Positions 20,244-29,501 of a stretch of 64,000 nt of DNA are shown one piece after another (within the stretch, counting starts at the first letter, position 1; each line of letters begins with the position of its first letter). The position numbers and the translations under genes are program-made. Source of the stretch: Dickeya oryzae. Its GTDB lineage: Bacteria; Pseudomonadota; Gammaproteobacteria; Enterobacterales; Enterobacteriaceae. A model generated the notes under the pieces. It was not told where the DNA came from. It did not search any database and worked only from the letters and a program-made list of their open reading frames with translations. The stretch lies in the NCBI RefSeq assembly GCF_009372235.1, contig NZ_SULL01000017.1, positions 62,001 to 126,000 on the forward strand, written 5' to 3'.

Positions 20244-21911
20244 ATGCATTTTTCTGTCAAACATTTTTCTGTCAAAAGTCTGGGGTGCCTGATTGCGGTA
20301 ACATTGGCGGTGTCGTCACCTGCTGCACAGGCATGGGAAAAAGATAAAACTTACAACATCACTATCCTGCATACGAATGACCATCATGGTCATTTCTGGC
20401 ATAACGATTACGGTGAATATGGTCTGGCGGCGCAAAAAACACTGGTCGATCAGATTCGTCAGGACGTCACAGCTAAAGGCGGCAGCGTATTACTGTTGTC
20501 GGGCGGGGATATTAACACGGGTGTGCCGGAGTCTGACTTGCAGGATGCTGAGCCGGATTTTCGTGGCATGAATCTGGTCGGTTATGACGCGATGGCAGTC
20601 GGTAATCATGAGTTTGATAACCCACTCCCGGTGTTGCGTCAGCAGGAAAAATGGGCACATTTCCCGCTACTTTCCGCCAATATCTACCAGAAAAGCACCG
20701 ATAAGCGATTATTCAAACCCTATGCGCTCTTCGATCGTCAGGGGGTTAAGATCGCGGTTATTGGCCTGACCACGGACGACACGGCCAAAATTGGTAATCC
20801 AGAGTATTTCCACGATATTGAGTTTCGCAAACCCGCCGATGAGGCAAAAAAAGTCGTGGAACAGCTGCGTAAAAAAGAAAAACCGGATGTGATTATCGCT
20901 GCGACCCACATGGGGCATTACGATAATGGCGAGCACGGTTCTAACGCACCGGGTGACGTGGAAATGGCGCGCAGCTTGCCCGCGGGGTATCTCGATATGA
21001 TTGTCGGTGGTCATTCGCAAGACCCGGTATGTATGGCCAGTGAGAATAAAAAGCAGGTCAGTTATGTGCCCGGTACACCTTGCGCACCGGATCGTCAAAA
21101 CGGCACCTGGATTGTACAGGCGCATGAGTGGGGTAAATATGTCGGTCGTGCTGATTTTACTTTCCGTAATGGTGAGCTGACGCTGACGCATTACCAACTG
21201 ATTCCTGTCAATCTCAAGAAGAAGGTTGAGAAGGCCGACGGTACCAGTGAACGCGTGTATTACACCCAGGAAATCAGCCAGAACCCGGACATGGTAAAAC
21301 TGCTGACGCCCTTTCAGGAAAAAGGCAAAGCACAGCTGGATGTCAAGGTGGGGAGTGTGAATGGCCGACTGGAGGGCGATCGCAATAAGGTGCGTTTTGT
21401 GCAAACCAACCTGGCGCGCGTATTGCTGTCTGCACAACTGGAACGCGCCAAAGCGGATTTCGCCGTCATGAGTGGTGGTGGTGTGCGCGACTCCATTGAA
21501 TCCGGCGACATGACTTACAAGACCTTGCTCAAAGTCCAACCGTTCGGTAACACGCTGGTATACGCTGATCTGAAAGGCAGCGAGGTGGAAAAATATCTGG
21601 CAGTTGTCGCCAATAAAAAAGTCGATTCCGGTGGTTATGCTCAGTTCCTGAATGTTAGCCTGCAAGCTGATGGCACTGGCGTTAAGAACGTGAAAATTAA
21701 GGGCGAGCCGCTGCAGGCCGACAAAGTCTACCGTATTGCCACCTTGAGCTTTAACGCCACTGGCGGGGACGGTTATCCGAAGCTGAGTGAGCTGCCGGGT
21801 TACGTCAATACCGGTTTCGTGGATGCAGAAGTACTGCGTCAATATGTTGAGGGTCATTCTCCTCTACAGGCGGCAGATTATGAGCCGAAAGGTGAGATTG
21901 TTTATGAGTAA
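20244..21911 (+). CDS. ushA: UshA, periplasmic 5'-nucleotidase / UDP-sugar hydrolase
   Basis: Periplasmic enzyme that hydrolyses UDP-sugars and 5'-nucleotides to nucleosides for uptake. The protein has 555 residues. A signal peptide ends SSPAAQA with cleavage predicted before Trp31. The metallophosphatase domain shows ILHTNDHHGHF, LLSGGDINTG, AVGNHEFDNP and GGHSQDP, the dimetal ligands. The C-terminal substrate-binding domain includes FVQTNLARVLLSAQ and FNATGGDGYPK. GGGAG upstream supports the ATG at 20244. The first residues are a tandem copy, HFSVKHFSVK. Confidence 0.96.
   Translation: MHFSVKHFSVKSLGCLIAVTLAVSSPAAQAWEKDKTYNITILHTNDHHGHFWHNDYGEYGLAAQKTLVDQIRQDVTAKGGSVLLLSGGDINTGVPESDLQDAEPDFRGMNLVGYDAMAVGNHEFDNPLPVLRQQEKWAHFPLLSANIYQKSTDKRLFKPYALFDRQGVKIAVIGLTTDDTAKIGNPEYFHDIEFRKPADEAKKVVEQLRKKEKPDVIIAATHMGHYDNGEHGSNAPGDVEMARSLPAGYLDMIVGGHSQDPVCMASENKKQVSYVPGTPCAPDRQNGTWIVQAHEWGKYVGRADFTFRNGELTLTHYQLIPVNLKKKVEKADGTSERVYYTQEISQNPDMVKLLTPFQEKGKAQLDVKVGSVNGRLEGDRNKVRFVQTNLARVLLSAQLERAKADFAVMSGGGVRDSIESGDMTYKTLLKVQPFGNTLVYADLKGSEVEKYLAVVANKKVDSGGYAQFLNVSLQADGTGVKNVKIKGEPLQADKVYRIATLSFNATGGDGYPKLSELPGYVNTGFVDAEVLRQYVEGHSPLQAADYEPKGEIVYE
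20247..20276 (+). repeat. 15-bp perfect tandem duplication at the ushA signal peptide
   Basis: CATTTTTCTGTCAAA occurs twice, at 20247-20261 and 20262-20276, directly after the start codon. It encodes HFSVK twice and adds a second lysine to the n-region of the signal peptide. Confidence 0.9.
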
Positions 21912-21957
21912 TGATGGCTTATTGGTCATTATTATTTAGTAAATAATGCGTGTGGCA

Positions 21958-21987
21958 GTTGCTATCTCAATTTCTTGAGATAGCAAC
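21958..21987 (+). terminator. Hairpin after ushA
   Basis: A perfect 13-bp stem (21958-21970 with 21975-21987) with a TTTC loop lies 47 bases after the ushA stop. The tail TGTGGTTTTATC has a short T-run, so it probably ends ushA transcription. Confidence 0.7.
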
Positions 21988-22617
21988 TGTGGTTTTATCT
22001 GTTGATATGGTGGGTTTTTAATGAATTAATGTGGGCTTAGAATAATTACCCTGCTGGGTAAACGTTTTATGACGTGTCTTTTTTGAGTTTGTGAGAATAT
22101 TTCTCAAGGCTATTTTTATTTATCACGCTCTCATTTATAGCACTACCTTTCTCCGAGCGTTCCTTCTGTTCTGCTCTACCCTTGTATCGTTTCAGGTGAT
22201 CATGATCGCATTTCATTATGAAAGAGAATGAAAATGTTAGCCTGAGAATTTTTTAGTTTGTGGAAAATACATTTTGTTTTCTTTTTCAAATCAGTGATGT
22301 CAGCATCAAATTTGCCATGTCCTGGGGGAAGGGCTGCTTAACGTTATGATACTGTTGCATCATCGTATTAGGGCGTGGTGTTTTTCTTTTTGTTGTAAGA
22401 CTATTTAGTGAGCAATGTGAGGGGGGTTATGCCATGCAGGGAGTAAACCTGATTTACTGATGAAAACTCTTTTTTATGCTTAAAAAGCATATAAGTAATC
22501 TTTATGTTTTCTGCTATTTAAAAAGGGGGGAGGCTGGTTTTATTAGATATAGAGTAGTAATGGGTGGGTATGGCATAAAAAATTGATAATACAACCTCAT
22601 AAAAAGGTGTTAAACAA
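21988..22617. other. AT-rich 630-base non-coding region before the chemoreceptor gene
   Basis: This stretch is much richer in A and T than its neighbours, especially 22240-22300 and 22470-22600. I find no convincing coding frame. It holds a near-palindrome around 22091-22108 (GTGAGAATATTTCTC core) and a CRP-like sequence GGTGA-N6-TCGCA at 22195-22210 matching 8 of 10 core bases. No flagellar sigma-28 promoter was recognised. It probably contains a long promoter region for the downstream chemoreceptor. Confidence 0.5.
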
Positions 22618-24210
22618 ATGAAAATATCTCTTGCCAGGAAAATTTGGCTTCCACTTATCATTAGTTTGTTATGTCTGGCAGGGACGCTGCTTTATGGATC
22701 GATGAAAATTAAGCAAGATCAATTATCGCTGAGAGAAATGGAGTTAATGCATGTGACTCAGCTGGCATTGGGGATTGTAAAAACCAATGCCGAGTTAGCC
22801 AGCAGCGGAACGATTTCGTTGGAAGAAGCACAGCGGCGTGCAATGAAGTCCATAAAAGATTTGCGTTATGGTGATTCAGGTTATTTCACCATTCTCAACT
22901 CCGAACCTCGCGTTTTGATGCACCCGATTAATGAAAAGCTAATTGGTCAGGGGCCGGATGTGAAAGACGCTAACGGTACCTTTATTTATCGGGATATGGT
23001 GGCCGCGACAAAAAGCAGCGAAGCGGGTTATACGGCTTACGCTTTCCCCCGTCCCGGTTCCACCGTTGCACAACCGAAAGCAGCCTATAATTTACGCTAT
23101 GCCCCCTGGGATTGGATCATCACGACCGGGCTGTATATTGATGATATCAATGAGGCGTTTATCCATTCTTTATATAACAACGGCATGATTTTTATCTTAG
23201 TCAGCGTGTTACTTTCGCTGCTGGTTTACTGGATAAACCGCAGTATCTTGCGTGTACTGGGAGGTGAACCCTCTTATGCCGCTGAAGTCGTAGAGCGTAT
23301 TGCCGCTGGCGATTTATCGCATTCGGTGACGACATTGCCAGGCGATAATATCAGCCTGCTGCATGAAATGGAGATGATGCGCAAACAGCTGATTACTGTC
23401 ATCGAAGATATTCGTGCCGGTGCAGAGGTGATTGATGCCAGTAGTGGTGAGGTGATCGCCGGTAATAGCGACTTGTCCTCTTATACGGAACGGCAGGCTA
23501 CCGCACTGGAGAAAACCTCGGCGAGCATGGAGGAAATTACCTCTACCGTTAAACAGAACGCTGATAATACGGAACAGGCCCGTCACCTGGCGCATTCGGC
23601 ACTGGGCATTGCCTCCCGCGGTGGTGAAGTGATGCGGGAAGTGAACGACACCATGGACGGCATTTCTGAAAGCTCAGATAAAATCGCTAATATTACCGAA
23701 GTGGTGAATAACATCGCATTCCAGACCAATATTCTTGCGCTGAATGCGGCGGTAGAGGCGGCGCGAGCCGGTGAACAAGGGCGCGGTTTTGCTGTTGTGG
23801 CTGGTGAAGTGCGAAGCCTGGCGTTACGCAGTGCGCAAGCGGCTGGAGAGATAAAAAGCCTGATAGAAGAGTCGGTTTCCCGTGTGAATAGTGGCTCGGC
23901 GAAGATAAAACTAGCCGACAGCAGCATCAAGGATGTCATCAGCGCGGTGCAGCATGTGGCGGACATTGTGTCAGAAATCGCGACGGCGACCAGCGAGCAG
24001 GGCAAAGGGATCAGCTATATCAATGAATCGATCGTCCAGATTGATTCTATCACTCAGCAGAATACCGCTCTGGCTCAACGGGCCGTCGCAGCGGCGAATG
24101 AACTGGAAATACAGGCTCAGGGGCTAAAAACCTCGGTTGCCTATTTTAATACCGACGGCGTGGATCATAGCCGGGGGGCGCTGGCGATTGGCCGGGTGCC
24201 ATCACGGTAA
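22618..24210 (+). CDS. Methyl-accepting chemotaxis protein with Cache sensor domain
   Basis: Membrane chemoreceptor signalling to CheA/CheW. The 530-residue protein has TM1 at about 8-28, then a periplasmic single Cache (sCache_2-like) domain at about 35-180 with [13 protein letters not shown] and [16 protein letters not shown]2 is at about 186-206, HAMP at about 207-265, and a cytoplasmic hairpin with tip [21 protein letters not shown] near residue 361. The Cache class often senses small organic acids; the ligand cannot be named from sequence. The C-terminus ends GRVPSR and lacks the NWETF CheR/CheB-tethering pentapeptide. It follows a long AT-rich region and ends at a strong terminator, so it stands alone. 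Confidence 0.93.
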   Translation: MKISLARKIWLPLIISLLCLAGTLLYGSMKIKQDQLSLREMELMHVTQLALGIVKTNAELASSGTISLEEAQRRAMKSIKDLRYGDSGYFTILNSEPRVLMHPINEKLIGQGPDVKDANGTFIYRDMVAATKSSEAGYTAYAFPRPGSTVAQPKAAYNLRYAPWDWIITTGLYIDDINEAFIHSLYNNGMIFILVSVLLSLLVYWINRSILRVLGGEPSYAAEVVERIAAGDLSHSVTTLPGDNISLLHEMEMMRKQLITVIEDIRAGAEVIDASSGEVIAGNSDLSSYTERQATALEKTSASMEEITSTVKQNADNTEQARHLAHSALGIASRGGEVMREVNDTMDGISESSDKIANITEVVNNIAFQTNILALNAAVEAARAGEQGRGFAVVAGEVRSLALRSAQAAGEIKSLIEESVSRVNSGSAKIKLADSSIKDVISAVQHVADIVSEIATATSEQGKGISYINESIVQIDSITQQNTALAQRAVAAANELEIQAQGLKTSVAYFNTDGVDHSRGALAIGRVPSR

Positions 24211-24232
24211 CGTCAATCTACTCATAACACTG

Positions 24233-24257
24233 GCGGCCGGTAGACGGCCGCTTTTTT
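24233..24257 (+). terminator. Rho-independent terminator of the chemoreceptor gene
   Basis: A 7-bp GC-only stem (24233-24239 with 24245-24251), GTAGA loop and a six-T run lie 22 bases after the stop codon. Confidence 0.92.
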
Positions 24258-24559
24258 ATCTGCGTGTTCGCACTCACCGGGTTTGTTTGACTGGCACTCA
24301 TTCTTGTCTTCCTGCGGTCTTTTCGGCCCTCTTTTGCCGTGTCATAGCGCATCTCAATCACTTGTTTTACAAACCAAATCGTGATCACTACCCTCGTTTT
24401 TAAACGAAACGGATGTTATATTGCCATTAAATGAAACGCTGTTTTAATTGTGGGTTATCACTCATCCCATCATAACCGTTATGAAGCGGTGGCAGAGGGC
24501 GACACTGGCCGTGGAGCCCTCTGCCGCCGTCTTCTTCCTGAACATCAATATCGCTATGG
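24258..24559. other. Intergenic region between convergent chemoreceptor and ybaK genes
   Basis: No gene is recognised. The main structure is a long hairpin at 24486-24530: a 15-bp stem (24486-24500 with 24516-24530, two G-T pairs) with a 15-base loop, followed on the plus strand by pyrimidine-rich CTTCTTCC. It could terminate transcription on either strand. A small palindrome TCGTTT-TT-AAACGA is at about 24394-24407. Confidence 0.5.
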
Positions 24560-25039
24560 TCAGTCGTGTTTGGCTATGTCGGCAAACTGCGCTTTCAGTA
24601 CACTTGCCAGATCAGCCGCCGCCAGTTCGAGGTCTAATCCTCGTTTTCCACCTGAGACAAAAATGGTGCCGAATTGCTGAGCACCCTCGTCGATTACTGT
24701 CGGCAACAATTTTTTCTGCCCCAGCGGGCTGATACCCCCGACCAGATAACCTGTCACCCGCTGGGCTATCTGTGGGTCTGCCATGTCGGCCTTTTTAGCC
24801 GCCAGCGCTTTGGCCACTTTTTTCAGATCCAACTGACTGGCGACTGGGGTCACCGCGACAGCCAGCTGTTTGGCATCGCCGTTGAGCGACACCAGCAGGG
24901 TTTTGTAAACCTGCTGTTTATCCAGCCCGAGTTTGCGGGCGGCTTCTTCACCAAAATTGGTTTCATCAGCATCGTGATGGTAGCTATGAAGCGTAAAGGT
25001 GATTTTTTGCTTCTCAAGCAGTTTGACTGCGGGTGTCAT
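24560..25039 (-). CDS. ybaK: YbaK, Cys-tRNA(Pro)/Cys-tRNA(Cys) deacylase
   Basis: Trans-editing enzyme that removes cysteine mischarged on tRNA-Pro. From [13 protein letters not shown] it has 159 residues, the same as E. coli YbaK. An ATG-less extension of seven residues (to 25060) is open but not conserved. The family core includes the substrate-pocket lysine region [11 protein letters not shown] and [14 protein letters not shown]. It is on the same strand as the TraB/GumN gene and starts 17 bases after that gene ends, so the two are likely cotranscribed. E. coli has the ChiX small RNA in this gap; there is no room for it here. Confidence 0.95.
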   Translation of the reverse strand: MTPAVKLLEKQKITFTLHSYHHDADETNFGEEAARKLGLDKQQVYKTLLVSLNGDAKQLAVAVTPVASQLDLKKVAKALAAKKADMADPQIAQRVTGYLVGGISPLGQKKLLPTVIDEGAQQFGTIFVSGGKRGLDLELAAADLASVLKAQFADIAKHD

Positions 25040-25056
25040 AATGTACTGTCCTTGCT

Positions 25057-25869
25057 TCAATAGGTGGCCGCATGGGCCTGTAACAAGTCGGGCAGGTTAT
25101 TTTCACCGTACAAATGCAGGGCGCCGACAGACACAACATAATTTCCCTGCGGCAGCGCGGCCAGTTGCTGTTGCCAGCGCTGATTGCGGTGATTCATCAG
25201 CATTTCCGTTATTTCGTTGCTGAATGTGGACGGCACATTGTCCGTCCAGGTTGGTTTGTGATTGAGCCACCAACTGACCATCGTTTGCAACAGGCGCGCG
25301 TTGGTATGCCAGTGGATAAGGGTGTCTTCCAAAAGAGGCAATCCACCCTGTGGTAATTGCAGCAACAAGTCGACCTGCTGCTGTTGGCCTTCCAGCTCGA
25401 TGATGTTCACCCCTCTGTCGCGGGCGGCGTTAATCAACTGGTAATCGATGCCATAATCCGGTCGCAGGCCTAACATCATCGCCTGGCGAGCCTGTAGCAT
25501 CAGTGCGGCCTGCCAGGCGGGCATCCTATCAATACTGTCGTAGCTGAACGACAGTTCCCGGCATATCTGTTGCAAGCGCTCAAGCGTGGCGGCGTCCAGA
25601 CGTTCTGCCAACGGGGGCTCTGCGCCAATCGGGTCAAACGGTGAGTCACTGCCAGAGATATCCGCTTCCACGATGAGCGCGGTGGCCTGTTCAAGGCGGC
25701 CCAATAATTCGGCAGGTAAGGGGAACATATCCACCGTACCCATGTGAATACTGCCCACCAGATGGAACTGGCGTTGGTTAATGATCTCGACATCCAGCGC
25801 CGGGTAACGGTAACCTGCGGGCGCGAGAAGGCCGAGAAACGTCGCAATCTGGCGTATCAGCCGTTTCAT
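25057..25869 (-). CDS. ybaP: TraB/GumN-family protein (YbaP-like)
   Basis: A 270-residue member of the TraB/GumN (Tiki-like) family, some members of which are metal-dependent proteases; the bacterial role is unknown. The first GxxH motif is in [12 protein letters not shown] and the second in [18 protein letters not shown] near the C-terminus, with the glutamate in [10 protein letters not shown] between. I chose ATG at 25869 ([13 protein letters not shown]) because GGAGAT lies just upstream; an in-frame ATG at 25923 exists. No clear cleavable signal is seen. E. coli ybaP has the same position between ybaK and copA. Confidence 0.85.
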   Translation of the reverse strand: MKRLIRQIATFLGLLAPAGYRYPALDVEIINQRQFHLVGSIHMGTVDMFPLPAELLGRLEQATALIVEADISGSDSPFDPIGAEPPLAERLDAATLERLQQICRELSFSYDSIDRMPAWQAALMLQARQAMMLGLRPDYGIDYQLINAARDRGVNIIELEGQQQQVDLLLQLPQGGLPLLEDTLIHWHTNARLLQTMVSWWLNHKPTWTDNVPSTFSNEITEMLMNHRNQRWQQQLAALPQGNYVVSVGALHLYGENNLPDLLQAHAATY

Positions 25870-26107
25870 ATCGACATCTCCGGTAGTGGCGGTTTCGGGC
25901 GTAACCTTGCGAACAGATATCATGCCGTCGCAATGCAGAGCTTTGGTACCGTCAGGTTCCCTATGCTAAACGGTTCGCCCGGCAAGTTGTATCGCTAATT
26001 CGGCATGTCAGCGACGGTCGTGGTAAGAAAAAGCGGTATGAAAGCGGTGCGATGCAGCATATCGAGCTCGGTTCGATAGCACATCGCACCCAGAAAGGTA
26101 CCCCGAT

Positions 26108-28936
26108 TCAGCTATGTCCGGTGGGCGCGTCGGGTGGGGTAAAGCGCAGCAGCCGGTTGGCGTTACTCACCACGGTAATCGACGAGAGCGCCATCGCTGC
26201 ACCAGCGACGACCGGGTTTAGCAAGGTGCCTGTTAAGGGGTAGAGCACACCGGCGGCAATGGGAATGCCAAGCGTGTTGTAGATAAACGCACCCAGCAGG
26301 TTCTGCTTCATGTTGCCCAGTGTCGCCCGGGAAAGCGCCAGCGCATCGGCAACACCGTGCAGACTATGGCGCATCAGCGTCATGGCAGCGGTTTCTACGG
26401 CGATATCGCTGCCACTGCCCATGGCGATGCCGACGTTGGCCTGTGCCAGTGCTGGCGCATCGTTGATACCATCACCAATCATCGCGACCCGTTTCCCCTG
26501 CGATTGCAACTGACGAATGGCGTCGGCTTTACCGTCCGGTAATACCCCGGCGATGACCTGATCAATACCCGCTTCACGGGCAATGGTCTGGGCTGTCGCC
26601 GCATTATCACCCGTGAGCATCACCAACTGATAGCCCTGCCGATGTAACCGTTGCAGCGCACTCACGCTATCCTGACGCAGGGTGTCCTGCACGGAAAATA
26701 GCGCCACTATCTGGCCGTTAGCCGCCAGCAACACCGGGGTCATGCCGGTTGCAGACTGTTTCTCCAGCCAGTAACGCGGCGAGTTTTCACCGTCAGCCAG
26801 TGTGACCTGATGCTGCTCCAGCAACGCCGGGTTGCCGAGCAGCAGTGACGTGTCGCCTGCCTGACCGCTAACGCCTAACCCCTGTAGGGTGCGAAATTGC
26901 GTCACGGTACTGAGCGGGATGCCATCAGCACGCTGAACTATTGCCTGTGCCAGTGGGTGATGAGAGCCTTGCTCCAGCGATGCAGCCCAGCTCAGTGCCT
27001 GAGATTCGCTGATATCACCGAATGTATGCAGGGCCACCACACGTGGTTTACCTTCTGTCAGGGTGCCGGTTTTATCGAACACCAGTACATCAAGCTGGCT
27101 GGCCTGCTGTAGTGCCTGCGCGTTTCGCACCAGTATGCCCAACTCGGCGGCTCGCCCGACGCCGGAGATTATCGACATCGGTGTTGCCAACCCCAATGCG
27201 CAAGGGCAGGCGATGATAAGCACGGTTGTCACGATCACCAGCGTGTACACGAGGTGGGGTGCCGGGCCGACAACATACCAGATAGCGCCGCTCAGCAAGG
27301 CTATCGCCACCACAACTGGTACAAAGACGGCGGCAATCCGGTCAGCCAACTGGCCTATAGCGGGTTTACTGCTCTGTGCCTGACGCACCAGATGAATAAT
27401 ACGGGCCAGCGTGGTTTGGTTGCCGATAGCACCAGCGCGCAACGTGGCACTCCCATCCTGTACTTGTGTTCCCGCGTGTACGTTATCACCCGCCGATTTC
27501 TGTTGCGGCAGCGGTTCGCCGGTGAGCATGGCTTCGTCAACCCACAACTCGCCTTGCTCCAGTTCACCATCTACCGGAATACGGTCGCCGGTGGTCAGGC
27601 GCAGCGTCATACCGGTTTGCACCTGCGAAAGCGGAATAATGCTGTCACCTTGTGCAGTGACCAAACGGGCGGTTGGCGGCGTCAAATCCAGCAATCGCTC
27701 CAGTGCCTGCGATGAGCGTTGACGGGCCCGTTGTTCCAGCGCGTGACCCAGATTGATCAAACCGATGATCATGGCGCTGGCTTCGTAGTAAAGATGACGC
27801 GCTTCCATTGGGAAGGCGGTCGGCCACAGGTTGACCGTAATGGAGTAAAGCCACGCTGCGCCGGTACCGAGTGCGACCAGGGTATCCATGGTAACGCCGC
27901 CGTTCATCAGGCTACGCCAGGCATTGCGATAGAAATGACCGCCAGCGGCGATCATGACCGCCAGCGTCAACACGCCAACCAGTAACCACCCGGTACGATT
28001 GTGGTCGGTGAGCATCATGTTATCGCCGATCATGCCCCAAACCATCAGTGGAATACCGAGTGCCAGGCTGAGAGCAGCCTGCCAGCGAAAACGCCGCACC
28101 GCCTGACGCGATGTGTGCTCTTGCCGGGCGCGTCGTTCGGCTTCATCAAGGATGATTTCTGCACCGTAGCCGGCGTTCTGTACCGCATCGATAAGCGCCT
28201 GATGCGCTACGCTGCCGCTGACCAGCGCACTACGTTCGGCCAGATTGACGTGTGCCTGTGTTACGCCGGGAACACGTTGCAGCGCTGACTGCACCCGGCT
28301 AACGCAACTGGCACAGCTCATGCCGCTTAATAACAACTGGACCGTATCGTCATCACTCGCGGCGAGATTGTCGGATGGCGTGACGCCAGCCGGTAGCGAG
28401 TGGGCCGTGCTCATGTCGACAACGATGCCTGTATCGACAGCGTTGGTGTTTGCCGGAACAGAGGTAAGCGCCGCTGACAGCCTGTCCGGCGTGAAGGCGT
28501 GGGGTGTTGTCAGCGGCTCAGATTTTGGGTGTTGGGCCTCCGCTGCCAGCGTGGCATGAAAACCGGCTTGCTCAACGGCAGCAACCAGCGTTTGCGGGTC
28601 GGCATCCCCATAAACTGCCGCCTGTTGCAGGGTAATATCCGCTGCGTTGACACCTGGTACGGCTTCCAGCGCTTTACGGGTTGATGCCACGCAATGCTGG
28701 CAATTGAGGCCGGAGAGCTGCAGGGTGACATTCGGGATGGCAGGGCTTGCCTCATAACCGGCTTCTTCAATGGCGGTTATCAGTGTTTGGGGATCCGCAT
28801 CACCGGTAACGTTGGCGTGTTTCAGTGAGACATCAACCCGTTCCACATCCGGTCGGGACTCAAGGGCTTTTTTTACCCTGCCAACGCAGTGTTCACAGGA
28901 TAATCCCTGCAATGAAAGGTGTATGGTTTGCGACAT
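26108..28936 (-). CDS. copA: CopA, P1B-type copper(I)-exporting ATPase with three N-terminal HMA domains
   Basis: Inner-membrane ATPase that pumps Cu(I) from cytosol to periplasm. The 942-residue protein is about 108 longer than E. coli CopA (834) because it has three metal-binding HMA domains, with CxxC cysteines at 14/17, 79/82 and 208/211. HMA1 and HMA2 are adjacent and similar to each other (GDADPQTL in both); a linker of about 60 residues precedes HMA3. LTGEP lies at 471-475, the membrane CPC motif at 577-579, and phosphorylated Asp621 in [10 protein letters not shown], with [10 protein letters not shown] further on. It is divergent from cueR and driven by a CueR promoter. A frameshift signal lies in the linker. 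Confidence 0.97.
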   Translation of the reverse strand: MSQTIHLSLQGLSCEHCVGRVKKALESRPDVERVDVSLKHANVTGDADPQTLITAIEEAGYEASPAIPNVTLQLSGLNCQHCVASTRKALEAVPGVNAADITLQQAAVYGDADPQTLVAAVEQAGFHATLAAEAQHPKSEPLTTPHAFTPDRLSAALTSVPANTNAVDTGIVVDMSTAHSLPAGVTPSDNLAASDDDTVQLLLSGMSCASCVSRVQSALQRVPGVTQAHVNLAERSALVSGSVAHQALIDAVQNAGYGAEIILDEAERRARQEHTSRQAVRRFRWQAALSLALGIPLMVWGMIGDNMMLTDHNRTGWLLVGVLTLAVMIAAGGHFYRNAWRSLMNGGVTMDTLVALGTGAAWLYSITVNLWPTAFPMEARHLYYEASAMIIGLINLGHALEQRARQRSSQALERLLDLTPPTARLVTAQGDSIIPLSQVQTGMTLRLTTGDRIPVDGELEQGELWVDEAMLTGEPLPQQKSAGDNVHAGTQVQDGSATLRAGAIGNQTTLARIIHLVRQAQSSKPAIGQLADRIAAVFVPVVVAIALLSGAIWYVVGPAPHLVYTLVIVTTVLIIACPCALGLATPMSIISGVGRAAELGILVRNAQALQQASQLDVLVFDKTGTLTEGKPRVVALHTFGDISESQALSWAASLEQGSHHPLAQAIVQRADGIPLSTVTQFRTLQGLGVSGQAGDTSLLLGNPALLEQHQVTLADGENSPRYWLEKQSATGMTPVLLAANGQIVALFSVQDTLRQDSVSALQRLHRQGYQLVMLTGDNAATAQTIAREAGIDQVIAGVLPDGKADAIRQLQSQGKRVAMIGDGINDAPALAQANVGIAMGSGSDIAVETAAMTLMRHSLHGVADALALSRATLGNMKQNLLGAFIYNTLGIPIAAGVLYPLTGTLLNPVVAGAAMALSSITVVSNANRLLRFTPPDAPTGHS
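28452..28541 (-). promoter_or_regulatory. Predicted programmed -1 frameshift signal with pseudoknot in copA
   Basis: In mRNA order: Shine-Dalgarno-like GGAGG at 28541-28537; slippery heptamer C CCA AAA at 28529-28523 in the correct frame; -1 stop TGA at 28520-28518; stem 1, a perfect 10 bp pairing 28517-28508 with 28479-28470; stem 2, pairing loop bases 28490-28482 with downstream 28461-28452 (9 bp, one bulged U). The spacer from slippery site to stem 1 is five bases. The stems interleave as an H-type pseudoknot with loops of 17, 2 and 8 bases. Confidence 0.75.
28518..28936 (-). CDS. Predicted CopA(Z)-like two-domain copper chaperone made by -1 frameshifting
   Basis: If ribosomes shift -1 at C CCA AAA (28529-28523), translation ends after one extra isoleucine codon at TGA (28520-28518). 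The product has 139 residues: codons 1-138 of copA plus Ile. It contains HMA1 and HMA2 with both CxxC sites and no membrane segment, so it would be a soluble Cu(I) carrier. E. coli copA is known to make a one-domain chaperone, CopA(Z), by the same kind of event. The two-domain product here is an inference from frame, stop and RNA structure. Confidence 0.65.
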
Positions 28937-29019
28937 AATAATATTCCTCGGTGATCACAGCAGACTGTCAAAGGCATTGACCGTCGTCGTGATTTTGATT
29001 AGTTCTAAGCACTACCTGA

Positions 29020-29050
29020 AGCGTAAACCTTCCAGCAAGGGAAGGGTCAA
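29020..29050 (-). promoter_or_regulatory. CueR-controlled copA promoter
   Basis: On the minus strand, -35 TTGACC (29050-29045) and -10 TACGCT (29025-29020) are separated by 19 bp, the long spacing of MerR-type promoters. The spacer holds the CueR dyad, read on the plus strand as ACCTTCC and GAAGGGT half-sites (29027-29047), nearly identical to the E. coli copA operator. Confidence 0.92.
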
Positions 29051-29059
29051 GGGGGAATC

Positions 29060-29485
29060 ATGAATATCAGTGATGTGGCGAAAAAAACCGGACTGACCAG
29101 CAAGACTATCCGTTTCTATGAAGAAAAGGGGCTGATGACGGCACCGCTGCGATGCGAAAATGGTTACCGTAGTTATGATCTTCACCATATCGAAGAGCTA
29201 ACGCTGTTGCGTCAGGCGCGTCAGGTGGGGTTCACGCTGGAGGAGTGTCGTGAACTGGTCACCTTGTTCAATGATCCGATGCGGCACAGTGCCGATGTGA
29301 AAGCCCGCACATTACAGAAAGTGCAGGATATCGAGCAGCAGATAGAAGAGCTTAAGTCGATGCGTCAGCGTTTACTGACGTTGGCAGAGTCCTGTCCCGG
29401 CGACAGTAGCGCAGAATGCCCGATCATTACCCAACTGGCAGGGTGCTGCCATACTGGTGCAGGTGGGCAGCACCCACAGCCTTAG
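29060..29485 (+). CDS. cueR: CueR, MerR-family Cu(I)-responsive activator
   Basis: Copper sensor that twists the long-spaced copA promoter to activate it. The 141-residue protein has an N-terminal winged helix ([24 protein letters not shown], about 1-24 and onward), a dimerisation helix, and the metal loop with Cys112 and Cys120 (CPGDSSAEC), as in E. coli CueR. The C-terminal CCH and a Gly/His tail are a few residues longer than in E. coli. It is divergent from copA with 123 bases between start codons. Confidence 0.95.
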   Translation: MNISDVAKKTGLTSKTIRFYEEKGLMTAPLRCENGYRSYDLHHIEELTLLRQARQVGFTLEECRELVTLFNDPMRHSADVKARTLQKVQDIEQQIEELKSMRQRLLTLAESCPGDSSAECPIITQLAGCCHTGAGGQHPQP

Positions 29486-29501
29486 AACCTATCCCATGAT
29501 A

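Noticed and set aside
22440..22617. Flagellar sigma-28 promoter for the chemoreceptor
   Set aside because: A TAAA followed at proper spacing by GCCGATAA was not found; one TAAACC has no partner.
24430..24448. KdgR-like box (AATGAAA-N6-TTTA) in the MCP-ybaK gap
   Set aside because: It resembles the pectinolysis repressor site but lacks the final TTTCA match and lies between two convergent gene ends, so it has no gene to control.
25040..25056. ChiX small RNA expected between ybaK and ybaP by analogy with E. coli
   Set aside because: Only 17 bases separate the two genes and no ChiX-like sequence was found in the flanking gaps.
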